This document shows, piece by piece, positions 43,920 through 52,300 of a stretch of 64,000 nucleotides of DNA (position 1 is the stretch's first letter; the number at the start of each line of letters is the position of its first letter). The notes under the pieces are model-generated. The model was not told the DNA's origin, searched no databases, and was given only the letters and a program-made list of their open reading frames with translations. The position numbers and the translations under genes were made by a program. The DNA is taken from the NCBI RefSeq assembly GCF_964187505.1, contig NZ_CAXLML010000179.1, positions 20,311 through 84,310 on the forward strand. The letters are read 5' to 3'. The DNA comes from Chordibacter forsetii (GTDB taxonomy: Bacteria; Verrucomicrobiota; Verrucomicrobiia; Opitutales; Seribacteraceae).

Positions 43920-44656
43920 TTAACGAATTTAGCCAGTTCTGTGTGACTTGTACTGACTTTGTTATCAGCAAATTGCAAGACCATCAATCTGGGAAAACAT
44001 CATGGAGTTTTAAACAAGATGGAACGAGGGTGACTGAAGTTGATTTTCTAATTGAAGACAAATTAAGAGAGCAAATTATAAGTGCTTATCCAAATCATGG
44101 AATATCGGGTGAAGAAAGAGAGTCAATAAACCCAAATGCTGATTTTGTTTGGGTGCTGGATCCTATCGATGGAACATTTGGTTTTTCAAAAGGAGTTCCA
44201 CTGTTTGGAAGCTTAATAGGACTTACTTACAAGGGAAGACCTGAGTATGGATTTCTTCGACTGCCAATGATTAACGACACTTGGATAGCGGGTGACTGCA
44301 AGCAGTCGTTTATTAATGGAAAGACTCTTAAACCCAAGGCTTTTTCTGGAATGAATGACTCTTTAATTTTAACCACTGACCAGCAAACATTAATTAATTC
44401 TCCGATTAACAAATACTGGCAAAAAGCAATTACTCTTGGAGCTATTGCAAGAACATGGGGTGATTGTTATGGATACTATTTATTGTGCTTGGGTGAAGCT
44501 GATTTAATGGTTGATACAGGACTAAAACCCTATGACATCCTTCCACTAATCCCTATTCTTCTTGGTGCAGGAATGAGAATCGAGCAACCTGGCGATAAGG
44601 AAAATTATTCAGAAATTATGGCAGGAAAAAAAGAGATATTTGATGCGATAATCTAA
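43910..44656 (+). CDS. Inositol monophosphatase family phosphatase (HisN-like)
   Basis: A 248-residue Mg-dependent phosphatase. Motifs are GISGEERES (first metal Glu), WVLDPIDGTFGFSKG (the DPIDGT signature) and AGD-like TWGDCYGYY plus DTGLKPYDILPLIPILLGAG. Such enzymes hydrolyse inositol phosphate, histidinol phosphate, 3'-phosphoadenosine or fructose bisphosphate; the sequence pattern fits histidinol-phosphatase-like members best, but this is uncertain. The start codon overlaps the divergent exonuclease gene by 10 bases. The stop is two bases before the tRNA-Gly gene on the other strand. Confidence 0.88.
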   Translation: MISFNEFSQFCVTCTDFVISKLQDHQSGKTSWSFKQDGTRVTEVDFLIEDKLREQIISAYPNHGISGEERESINPNADFVWVLDPIDGTFGFSKGVPLFGSLIGLTYKGRPEYGFLRLPMINDTWIAGDCKQSFINGKTLKPKAFSGMNDSLILTTDQQTLINSPINKYWQKAITLGAIARTWGDCYGYYLLCLGEADLMVDTGLKPYDILPLIPILLGAGMRIEQPGDKENYSEIMAGKKEIFDAII

Positions 44657-44658
44657 AA

Positions 44659-44734
<76 letters not shown>

Positions 44735-44811
44735 AACGATTCAAACATAAAATTACAATATGTATTCTTATTCAAGCCAAATCGATTGATTTTAACCAAA
44801 GTAGTCTTTAC

Positions 44812-44839
44812 TTGACAGAAAGGATCTACAATCTATTTT
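44812..44839 (+). promoter_or_regulatory. Likely promoter of the tRNA-Thr-tuf operon
   Basis: A perfect -35 TTGACA at 44812-44817 is followed after 16 bases by TATTTT at 44834-44839 (4 of 6 to TATAAT), about 40 bases before tRNA-Thr. This is the only perfect -35 in this intergenic region. Start site not determined. Confidence 0.45.
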
Positions 44840-44878
44840 AAATCCTTTTCTCACAAATCCACCCCACTATGATTTCCC

Positions 44879-44954
<76 letters not shown>

Positions 44955-44983
44955 TCACAAATCATTCATAACTAGTCAAACCA

Positions 44984-46183
44984 ATGGCCAAAGAACAGTT
45001 CGAACGCAATAAACCTCACGTCAATGTCGGTACCATAGGTCACGTCGACCATGGTAAAACCACTTTAACCACAGCTATTCTTCATGCTCAGGCAAGAAAA
45101 GGGTTAGCGGAGGTTAAAACCTATGCAGATATTGCTAAAGGTGGAACAGTACGCGATGCCTCTAAGATAGTGACAATCGCCGTTTCTCACGTGGAATACG
45201 AGTCAGATGCTCGCCATTACGCTCATGTCGATTGTCCTGGTCACGCGGACTTCGTTAAAAACATGATTACAGGTGCAGCCCAAATGGACGGAGCGATTCT
45301 TGTTGTAGACGCTACCACGGGTCCAATGCCTCAAACTCGTGAGCACATCTTGCTCGCCCGACAGGTTGATGTTCCAAATCTGGTTGTCTTCCTGAACAAA
45401 TGCGACTTGATGACCGGCGATGATGAAGAGTTACTCGAGTTGGTAGACATGGAAATTCGTGATTTGCTCAGTAAGTATGAATTTGATGGTGACAACGCAC
45501 AAATTATACGTGGTTCGGCCACAAAAGCTCTTGATAATGAGGAGAGTGACTTAGGTTTAGGATCTATCCAAAAATTGATGGAGGCTATTGACTCCGAGAT
45601 CGAAGAACCAGTTCGTGATACCGAAAAGCCCTTCTTGATGTCAGTTGAAGATGTCTTTTCAATTACTGGTCGTGGAACAGTTGCTACTGGCCGTATTGAG
45701 AGAGGCGTTGTTAAGGTTGGGGAAGAAATTGAAATTGTCGGTTTGGGCGAATCCAAAAAAACTATTTGCACTGGAGTTGAAATGTTCCGCAAAGAATTGG
45801 GTCAAGGCCAAGCAGGGGATAATGTCGGAATTCTTGTTCGTGGAATTGAAAAGGATGAAATCCAACGCGGTCATGTTCTTGCAAAGCCAGGAAGTATTAA
45901 GCCTCACACAAAGGCGAAAGCACAAATTTATGTCCTTAACAAAGAAGAAGGTGGAAGACATACTCCATTCTTTAAGGGTTATCGCCCTCAGTTTTTCTTT
46001 GGAACTGCCGACGTAACAGGAATAGTTGAATTACCCGAAGGTGTTGAGATGGTTATGCCAGGAGATAACTTGGCGGTTAACATTGAGTTGCAAAAGGCGA
46101 TCGCAATGGAACCAGGTCAGCGTTTTGCCATTCGTGAGGGTGGAAAAACGATCGGTGCAGGTAACATCTCTGAGATAGCCTAA
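44984..46183 (+). CDS. tuf: Elongation factor Tu (divergent switch I)
   Basis: A 399-residue GTPase delivering aminoacyl-tRNA to the ribosome. The P-loop GHVDHGKTTLTT, switch II DCPGHADFVKNM (catalytic His in PGHAD) and base motif NKCDL are intact, as are the two beta-barrel domains (GRGTVATGRIERG, GYRPQFFFGTADVTG). Switch I is odd: the normal EEKARGITINTSHVEY reads DASKIVTIAVSHVEY (residues 58-72), so Arg-Gly-Ile-Thr becomes Lys-Ile-Val-Thr. The Mg-coordinating Thr (T64) survives. It is located between tRNA-Thr and tRNA-Trp, upstream of secE, and is absent from the usual fusA-rpsJ gap. Whether a second tuf copy exists is unknown. Confidence 0.97.
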   Translation: MAKEQFERNKPHVNVGTIGHVDHGKTTLTTAILHAQARKGLAEVKTYADIAKGGTVRDASKIVTIAVSHVEYESDARHYAHVDCPGHADFVKNMITGAAQMDGAILVVDATTGPMPQTREHILLARQVDVPNLVVFLNKCDLMTGDDEELLELVDMEIRDLLSKYEFDGDNAQIIRGSATKALDNEESDLGLGSIQKLMEAIDSEIEEPVRDTEKPFLMSVEDVFSITGRGTVATGRIERGVVKVGEEIEIVGLGESKKTICTGVEMFRKELGQGQAGDNVGILVRGIEKDEIQRGHVLAKPGSIKPHTKAKAQIYVLNKEEGGRHTPFFKGYRPQFFFGTADVTGIVELPEGVEMVMPGDNLAVNIELQKAIAMEPGQRFAIREGGKTIGAGNISEIA

Positions 46184-46206
46184 ATTATTCCTATTTTGGT
46201 TGCGTT

Positions 46207-46282
46207 GGGAGAATAGCTCAACTGGTAGAGCACCGGTCTCCAAAACCGTAGGCTGTGGGTTCGAGTCCCTCTTCTCCCGCCA
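46207..46282 (+). tRNA. tRNA-Trp, anticodon CCA
   Basis: The acceptor GGGAGAA pairs with TTCTCCC; G73 and CCA are encoded. The anticodon loop is CTCCAAA, anticodon CCA. The top pair of the anticodon stem (27-43) is C opposite T, leaving four good pairs. It lies between tuf and secE and is probably processed from the same transcript. Confidence 0.96.
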
Positions 46283-46309
46283 CCAAATCATTCATACCAA
46301 TATTTAATT

Positions 46310-46516
46310 TTGAACCCTTTTTCCAAATTCAGAACCTTTTACAAGGAGACCATAGCTGAGCTTAAAAAAGCTACTTGGCCTGATTTCGCTGAATTGCGAG
46401 GTTCAACCGCTGTTGTCGTTGCGGGGGTTTTTATACTTGGGCTATTCATCTCTGTTGCAGACTTCTCTCTTTCTAATTGGATAGAGTACGCGACCCTTCT
46501 TTTAAGATCCAACTAG
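46310..46516 (+). CDS. secE: Preprotein translocase subunit SecE
   Basis: A 68-residue, single-spanning SecE of the short bacterial type: an amphipathic N-terminal helix with YKETIAELKKATWPDFAEL (the conserved ELKK.TWP) followed by one transmembrane helix (about 31-50). The start is TTG at 46310 with no clear ribosome-binding site; no ATG or GTG is available before the conserved helix. It is followed by nusG after 16 bases, the normal order. SecE clamps SecY in the translocon. Confidence 0.94.
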   Translation: MNPFSKFRTFYKETIAELKKATWPDFAELRGSTAVVVAGVFILGLFISVADFSLSNWIEYATLLLRSN

Positions 46517-46532
46517 TCTTGTAGTTATACTC

Positions 46533-47111
46533 ATGAGCGAAATTACAATATCCGAATACCAATGGTATGCTCTACAATGTTTGTCTAACCATGAAGACAA
46601 AGTAAGGAGATACCTTGCTAAATATAAGGAGGAAAGTGAAGATTTTGCACAATGCCTTAAAGAAGTTTTAGTTCCTATTGAAACTGTTTCTGAAGTAAAA
46701 AATGGCAAAAAAATGCAACGGGACAGGAAATTTTATCCCGGTTATGTTTTTGTGGAAATGAAGCTGTTTGATCGTCATGGTATGCTTCTTAAGGATCCCT
46801 GGTACAAAATTAAGGGAACGGATGGCGTAATTAATTTTATCGGCAAGGATAACCCCACTGCCCTTTCTAAAGATGAAATTGGAAGGATTTTACGCCAAGT
46901 CCAAGATGCCGCTGGTAAAGAAGTTCCCAAAGTACAATTTACTATTGGAGAGGTTGTCAAAATATTAGATGGACCTTTCCTTAATTTAACAGGTGATATT
47001 GATGAAATTGATCCTACCAAAGGAACTTTGAAGGTTTCTGTTTCCATTTTTGGAAGATTCACACCTGTAGAACTCGAATTTTGGCAAGTAGAAAAAGCTG
47101 AAGAGGAATAA
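46533..47111 (+). CDS. nusG: Transcription termination/antitermination protein NusG
   Basis: A 192-residue NusG. The NGN domain (about 9-120) contains WYALQCLSNHEDKVRRYL and RKFYPGYVFVEM; the C-terminal KOW domain (about 140-190) has GEVVKILDGPFLNLTGDIDE. It binds RNA polymerase and links it to Rho or, through NusE (S10), to the ribosome. Between secE and rplK in the standard order, six bases before rplK. Confidence 0.97.
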   Translation: MSEITISEYQWYALQCLSNHEDKVRRYLAKYKEESEDFAQCLKEVLVPIETVSEVKNGKKMQRDRKFYPGYVFVEMKLFDRHGMLLKDPWYKIKGTDGVINFIGKDNPTALSKDEIGRILRQVQDAAGKEVPKVQFTIGEVVKILDGPFLNLTGDIDEIDPTKGTLKVSVSIFGRFTPVELEFWQVEKAEEE

Positions 47112-47117
47112 TTTATT

Positions 47118-47540
47118 ATGTCAAAGAAAGCTGTCGGACTAATCAAATTGCAATTACCTGCTGGTGCCGCAAACCCGGCACCACCCGTTGGACCTGCTCT
47201 AGGTGCCCAAGGTGTAAACATCATGGGTTTTTGCAAAGAATTTAACGCCAAAACTAAAGATAAAGCAGGGTTAATTCTGCCAGTGGTCATAACTGTATAC
47301 GCAGATCGCTCATTTAGTTTTATTTTAAAATCTCCTCCGGCATCTGTCCTTCTTAAAAAGGCTGCAGGTTTAGCAAAAGGGTCATCTATACCCAATCGTG
47401 ACAAGGTTGGAAAGGTCACTCGTGATCAAGTCCTCGAAATTGTTAATACCAAAAAAGAAGATCTTAATGCCAACAGTGATGATGCTGCGTGTCGAATCAT
47501 TGAAGGAACTGCCCGCAGTATGGGTATAGAAATAATTTAG
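47118..47540 (+). CDS. rplK: 50S ribosomal protein L11
   Basis: A 140-residue L11: LQLPAGAANPAPPVGPALGA at the N-terminal domain (target of thiostrepton action and of PrmA methylation) and a C-terminal rRNA-binding domain with DLNANSDDAACRIIEGTARS. The start is a TTTATTATG context. Followed by rplA. Confidence 0.98.
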   Translation: MSKKAVGLIKLQLPAGAANPAPPVGPALGAQGVNIMGFCKEFNAKTKDKAGLILPVVITVYADRSFSFILKSPPASVLLKKAAGLAKGSSIPNRDKVGKVTRDQVLEIVNTKKEDLNANSDDAACRIIEGTARSMGIEII

Positions 47541-47557
47541 TCCTCACGGAACACCAT

Positions 47558-48232
47558 ATGAAATCCCGAAGTAAAAGATATAAGAGTTCAGCTAGTAGCA
47601 TCACTTCCGAGACCAACAACTTGAGCGATGCCCTTATTGCTTTACAAAAGTTTGATCCTGTGAAGTTTGATGAATCAATTGAAGTCTCAGTTTCCTTAGG
47701 AGTTGACCCCAAGCAAAGCTCCCAAGCTGTTCGTGGAACGGTAAACTTACCTCATGGTAGTGGTAAAGACATAAAGGTTTTGGTCTTCACTGACAATGCA
47801 GATGAAGCTTTAGCCGCAGGCGCTGATTTTGCTGGACTTGATGATATGATTAAGAAAGTGAAGGAAGGTTGGGTAGGTTTTGACGTTGCTTTATCTACAA
47901 CAAGTGCGATGAAAGAAGTTCGCTCAGTAGCTAGAGTACTAGGTCCACGTGGGTTGATGCCCACACCTAAAGCAGGAACCGTAACCGATGACCTTGCAAC
48001 AGCTGTGAAAGATGTAAAATCTGGCCGTGTTGAGTTTAAGATGGATAAAACAGGAGCCCTCGCCGTACTTGTTGGGAAGCGTTCTTTTGATCACCCAAAA
48101 TTGCTTGAAAATGCACAAGCCGCTATTGATGCAGTTAGTTCATCAAGGCCAGAAGGCTTTAAAGGCAAATTTATTAAGAATGTTCACATAAGTAGCACGA
48201 TGAGTCCGAGTTTAGCCATTGATCTCAACTAA
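47558..48232 (+). CDS. rplA: 50S ribosomal protein L1
   Basis: A 224-residue L1. The signature is LGPRGLMPTPKAGTVTDDLA. The N-terminus (MKSRSKRYKSSASSITSETN) is polar and diverges from the common form, with the fold starting at about residue 24. L1 forms the stalk at the E site and usually represses its own operon through an mRNA mimic of its rRNA site; no such mimic is obvious in the 17-base gap before it. Order rplK-rplA-rplJ-rplL is standard. Confidence 0.97.
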   Translation: MKSRSKRYKSSASSITSETNNLSDALIALQKFDPVKFDESIEVSVSLGVDPKQSSQAVRGTVNLPHGSGKDIKVLVFTDNADEALAAGADFAGLDDMIKKVKEGWVGFDVALSTTSAMKEVRSVARVLGPRGLMPTPKAGTVTDDLATAVKDVKSGRVEFKMDKTGALAVLVGKRSFDHPKLLENAQAAIDAVSSSRPEGFKGKFIKNVHISSTMSPSLAIDLN

Positions 48233-48249
48233 TTTAAGGAAATACATAA

Positions 48250-48759
48250 ATGAGACCCGAAAAAGAATATCTTATCAAAGAAGCTAGCGATCACTTAGAA
48301 AAATCTACCTTTTTCTTCCTTACCGATTATAAAGGTATTAACTCAGAAGAAACTTCTGAGCTAAGAGCAAAACTGGCAGAACGTGGGGCTGAATTTCATG
48401 TGGTAAAAAACACATCTTTAAGGCTTGCTGCTAAAGAAAAGAATCTTCCAGATTTGGGTGAGTTTTTATCTGGTCATACAGCCATCGTTGTTGGTGGTGA
48501 TGATGCATCTGGTGTTGCTAAAGATCTTGGTAAGTATTTTAAATCTAAAGACAAAGTTTCCGTTAAGGCAGGAGTACTTGGCGACCGTGCTCTAAACGCT
48601 CAAGAGGTAAAGAAATTAGCTCAACTGCCCAGTTTAGAAATAATACGAGCTCAACTTCTTTCTCTTGTAAACACTCCAGCTACTCAAGTTGTTTCTATTT
48701 TAAATCAACCAGCTCGCGGTCTACTTAATGTGCTGCAAGCAAAAAGCAAAGATTCTTAA
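48250..48759 (+). CDS. rplJ: 50S ribosomal protein L10
   Basis: A 169-residue L10, which anchors L7/L12 dimers to 23S rRNA. The N-terminal rRNA-binding domain includes FFLTDYKGINSEETSELRAK, EFHVVKNTSLRLAA and GHTAIVVGGDDASGVAK; the C-terminal helix binds L12 dimers. An AAGGA lies upstream at a rather long distance from the ATG. It is followed by an unusually long, structured gap before rplL. Confidence 0.97.
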   Translation: MRPEKEYLIKEASDHLEKSTFFFLTDYKGINSEETSELRAKLAERGAEFHVVKNTSLRLAAKEKNLPDLGEFLSGHTAIVVGGDDASGVAKDLGKYFKSKDKVSVKAGVLGDRALNAQEVKKLAQLPSLEIIRAQLLSLVNTPATQVVSILNQPARGLLNVLQAKSKDS

Positions 48760-48762
48760 TTT

Positions 48763-48784
48763 TGGGTCTCTTCTATTCGACCCA
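48763..48784 (+). terminator. Hairpin after rplJ (possible attenuator)
   Basis: TGGGTC (48763-48768) and GACCCA (48779-48784) can form a 6-bp stem with a 10-base loop, followed by TTTTC. It starts three bases after the rplJ stop codon region. Short U-run, so a weak terminator or RNA-processing site rather than a strong stop. Confidence 0.35.
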
Positions 48785-48789
48785 TTTTC

Positions 48790-48813
48790 ACCACCAACCG
48801 TTAACCACCAACC
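48790..48813 (+). repeat. 10-bp direct repeat ACCACCAACC in the rplJ-rplL gap
   Basis: ACCACCAACC is present at 48790-48799 and again at 48804-48813, 14 bases apart. No protein is encoded here. The purpose is unknown; it lies between the two hairpins of this gap. Confidence 0.6.
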
Positions 48814-48822
48814 TAGAAGATA

Positions 48823-48841
48823 TTAGGAGCACAGCTCTTAA
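48823..48841 (+). promoter_or_regulatory. Stable hairpin before rplL
   Basis: TTAGGAGC (48823-48830) pairs with GCTCTTAA (48834-48841) around a 3-base loop ACA: eight pairs including one G-U. The rplL ribosome-binding site AAGGAGGT (48872-48879) lies 30 bases downstream and stays free. It may be a processing or stability element that helps make more L7/L12 than L10. Confidence 0.45.
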
Positions 48842-48887
48842 ACGCCGAAATGGTACTAATGCTATTCAGGCAAGGAGGTAACTAATT

Positions 48888-49277
48888 ATGTCAGATATAT
48901 CCAAAGAACAAGTAATCGATTGGCTTAGTGGCCAGTCAGTAATTGAAATTGCCGATCTCGTTAAAGAGCTCGAAGAAAAGTGGGGAGTTAGTGCTGCTGC
49001 TCCTGCAGCTATAGCCGTTGCTGCTCCTGCCGGAGGCGATGGAGGCGATGCTGCTGCTGAAGAAAAGACTGAATTCGATGTTATCCTTACCGAAATGGGA
49101 GGTAATAAAATTGCAGTCATCAAAGAAGTCCGAGCAATCACCGGACTTGGCTTAAAAGAAGCCAAAGAATTGGTTGAAGGTGCACCAAAACCAGTCAAGG
49201 AAGGTGTATCTAAAGACGAAGCTGAAGAAGTATCCAAGAAACTTGAAACTGCTGGAGCAAAAGCAGAAATCAAGTAA
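48888..49277 (+). CDS. rplL: 50S ribosomal protein L7/L12
   Basis: A 129-residue L12: N-terminal dimerisation helices (about 1-35), an Ala/Gly-rich hinge (about 38-60), and the C-terminal factor-binding domain (KTEFDVILTEMGGNKIAVIK, TGLGLKEAKELVEGAPKPVK). It starts with an ATG eight bases after AAGGAGGT, by far the best ribosome-binding site in this operon, fitting the need for several L12 copies per ribosome. Confidence 0.98.
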   Translation: MSDISKEQVIDWLSGQSVIEIADLVKELEEKWGVSAAAPAAIAVAAPAGGDGGDAAAEEKTEFDVILTEMGGNKIAVIKEVRAITGLGLKEAKELVEGAPKPVKEGVSKDEAEEVSKKLETAGAKAEIK

Positions 49278-49310
49278 TGTTTTCTCTTGCTTTAATTTAA
49301 TTTGGTTTAG

Positions 49311-49345
49311 CCGTCCGGTAATTGTACCGGCGGCTTTTCCTTTTA
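49311..49345 (+). terminator. Hairpin terminator/attenuator between rplL and rpoB
   Basis: GCCG-T-CCGGTA (49311-49321) pairs with TACCGGCGGC (49326-49335): ten base pairs with one bulged T and a 4-base loop ATTG, followed directly by TTTTCCTTTT. This is a typical intrinsic-terminator layout in the place where E. coli has the rplL-rpoB attenuator, which lets ribosomal-protein and polymerase levels differ. Confidence 0.75.
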
Positions 49346-49382
49346 TATTTATCTCTTAATCCCTTCTGCCCCTCCCCCCGTT

Positions 49383-52300
49383 ATGGAATCATCGAAAAGA
49401 CAAAACTTCGGAAAATTACAGGAAGTCATTGACCCGCCTAATCTCATCCAAAATCAAGTAGATTCATTTCATAACTTTTTGCAACGGCAAGTACCTGCTA
49501 CCCACCGTCAGCATGATGGTCTTGAGGCAGTGTTTCGGGAAATTTTTCCTATTTTAAGCTACGATGAAAAATCAAGGCTTGAATATGTTAGTTACACGAT
49601 TGGAGAGTCAAAACTGACGGAGGTTGAGTGTATCGATCAAAAAAGTACATACTCAGCACCTCTACAAGTAAAACTCAGGCTTAGATTAGAAGTAGAGGGT
49701 CAAAATAAACCTTTCTACAGCGAAGAAGAAATCTTTATGGGCGAATTGCCCATCATTACAGAACGTGGTTCTTTTATTATTAACGGTGCTGAACGGGTTG
49801 TTGTAAGCCAGCTTCACCGTTCACCGGGTGTTAGCTTTGAAGAATCTGTTCATACCAGTGGAAAAACTTTGCATGGATTCCGCATAATACCGGATAGAGG
49901 CACTTGGATAGAGGCACAATTTGATCAGCACGAATTACTTTATGTTTACCTTGACCGCAGAAGAAGGCGTAGAAAGTTTTTAATTACAACTTTCCTTCGG
50001 GCACTGATGGATTGGGATCCAGAAAAAGACAAGGATTCGGATCATAAAATTATAGACCTCTTTTATAACATAGAAACTTTATCTATCGAAGACCTTGTTA
50101 AGAAAGAAAATGTTTCCAATTATGTTCTTATTGAACCTATGTTTGATCGCGCTAAAGGTGTTGTTTTAGCCAAAGCTTTCGAGCCTTTAACTAAGACCTA
50201 CCTTCGTGCTTTCATGAAGGCTGGAGAGAAATCTCTCCAAGCTATTGATACCAGTGTTGATGACGGTGCTATTATTCGTTGTTTAAAGAAAGATACTTCC
50301 AAAAATAAAGAAGAGGCGCTCAAAGAAATTTATAAAAAACTTCGCCCAGGCGAGCCACCGCACAAAGCTAATGCCGAGGCTCTGATTAACAGACTCTTTC
50401 TTGATACAAAAAGGTATGATCTGGCAAAAGTGGGTCGGCATATGCTTAACTTGAAGTTAGGCCTTGATTCGCCACTGGAAGTAAGAGTTACAACTGTAGA
50501 AGATTTAGTAGCAGCAACCCGAAAACTTACCGATCTAAAGCGGGGTAAGACGGATGAGCAAATGGCACGTGAGGATGCTGGTTCTATTTTCGATATGGGG
50601 ATAGATGACATTGACCACTTGGGAAATCGTCGCGTTCGTACTGTAGGTGAATTACTTGCTAATGTTTGCCGTAGCGGATTAGCTCGTACCGAGAGAGTCG
50701 TTAGAGAACGGATGACTCTTTATGACCAAGGAGTCGAAAGTTTATCACCAGGCAAGCTTATAAATCCAAAAGCTTTGACCACTGTAATTAGAGACTTTTT
50801 TGCACGCAGTCAGCTTAGTCAGTTTATGGACCAAATTAATCCGTTAGCTGAGATGACCCATAAAAGAAGGCTCTCAGCGTTGGGGCCAGGCGGACTTAAT
50901 CGGGAAAGAGCTGGATTTGAAGTCCGTGATGTTCATCCTACTCATTATGGACGAATTTGTCCAATCGAGACCCCTGAAGGACCCAATATCGGATTGATTA
51001 ACACCCTTTCTACATATGCAAAAATAGATCAATTTGGGTTTCTTCAATCTCCTTATCATCGAGTCAGCAAAGGTGTTGTAGACAAAAACCCCAAAAATGT
51101 AGTTTATTTAAATGCTTTTGAGGAAGAAAAGTATATAATTGCCCAGGCTAATAGTGAAATAGATGCTAAAACACTAAAATTACAGGGTAGACCGACATGT
51201 CGCTACCGCGATCAAGTTCAGGAATATGATCGAGAGGATATAAATTTCATGGATGTATCCCCAAAGCAGGTTGTTTCTGTAGCTGCTGGGCTCATTCCTT
51301 TTATTGAGCACGATGATGCGAACCGTGCCTTGATGGGAGCAAATATGCAACGCCAGGCGGTTCCCTTATTAAAAACTGAGGCCCCTTTTGTTGGCACTGG
51401 TATCGAAAGTAAAGTCGCTGAAGACTCGAAAACGGTTACCGTATCAGAATCTGAAGGAGTTGTTGCGATGGCTGACGGGAATCGCATTGTTGTGTCTGAT
51501 GATGGAACTTTGCCACCACGATTTCTCAAAGAACCAAGAAGCGATCATAAGAGAGGAATTTATTGTTATGACCTTCGGAAATATCTTCGCTCAAACTCTG
51601 GGACCTGCTTTAATCAAAAGCCGATTGTTCGAAAGGGAGACAAGGTAATCCTTGGACAAGCTTTAGCAGATGGAGCAAGTACGGATAATGGAGAATTAGC
51701 AATAGGACGTAATATCCTTGTAGCATTTATGCCATGGAAGGGCTATAATTTCGAAGATGCTATCCTAATTTCAGAAAAAATCGTTAAAGACGACATCTAC
51801 ACTTCAATACATATTGAAGAATTTGAAGTCACCGCCAGAGATACTAAATTAGGTCCGGAAGAAATTACACGTGATATCCCTAACGCTGGAGAAGAAGCAT
51901 TACGCAATCTTGATCACTTGGGTATTGTCCGAATTGGTGCTGAAGTAAAACCAAGTGATATTCTGGTTGGCAAAATCACTCCTAAAAGCGAAACGGATTT
52001 GGCACCAGAGGAAAAACTACTCCGTGCTATTTTTGGTGAAAAAGCTGCGGATGTTAAGGATAGTTCACTTAGGGTTCCCTCTGGAACTCAAGGAATTGTT
52101 ATGGATATTAAAATATCCAGCCGTACGGATGCCGAACAGGAGAAATTATCTCCATCCGATTTCCGTCGTCAATTAAAGCAAATTAAGGAAGACTTTAGAA
52201 ATCAAACAGAAGACTTGCGGGCTCAATTGACTGAATCGTTGTCTAACATTTTATTGGGAGAAAAAATACCCTTAAATGTAACAAACTCAGAAACTGGAGA

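Noticed and set aside
46031..46291. Minus-strand open frame across tRNA-Trp
   Set aside because: Its KRDSNPQP sequence is the well-known false translation of a tRNA gene's antisense strand.
46775..47419. 214-codon minus-strand open frame
   Set aside because: Antisense to nusG and rplK, which are certain.
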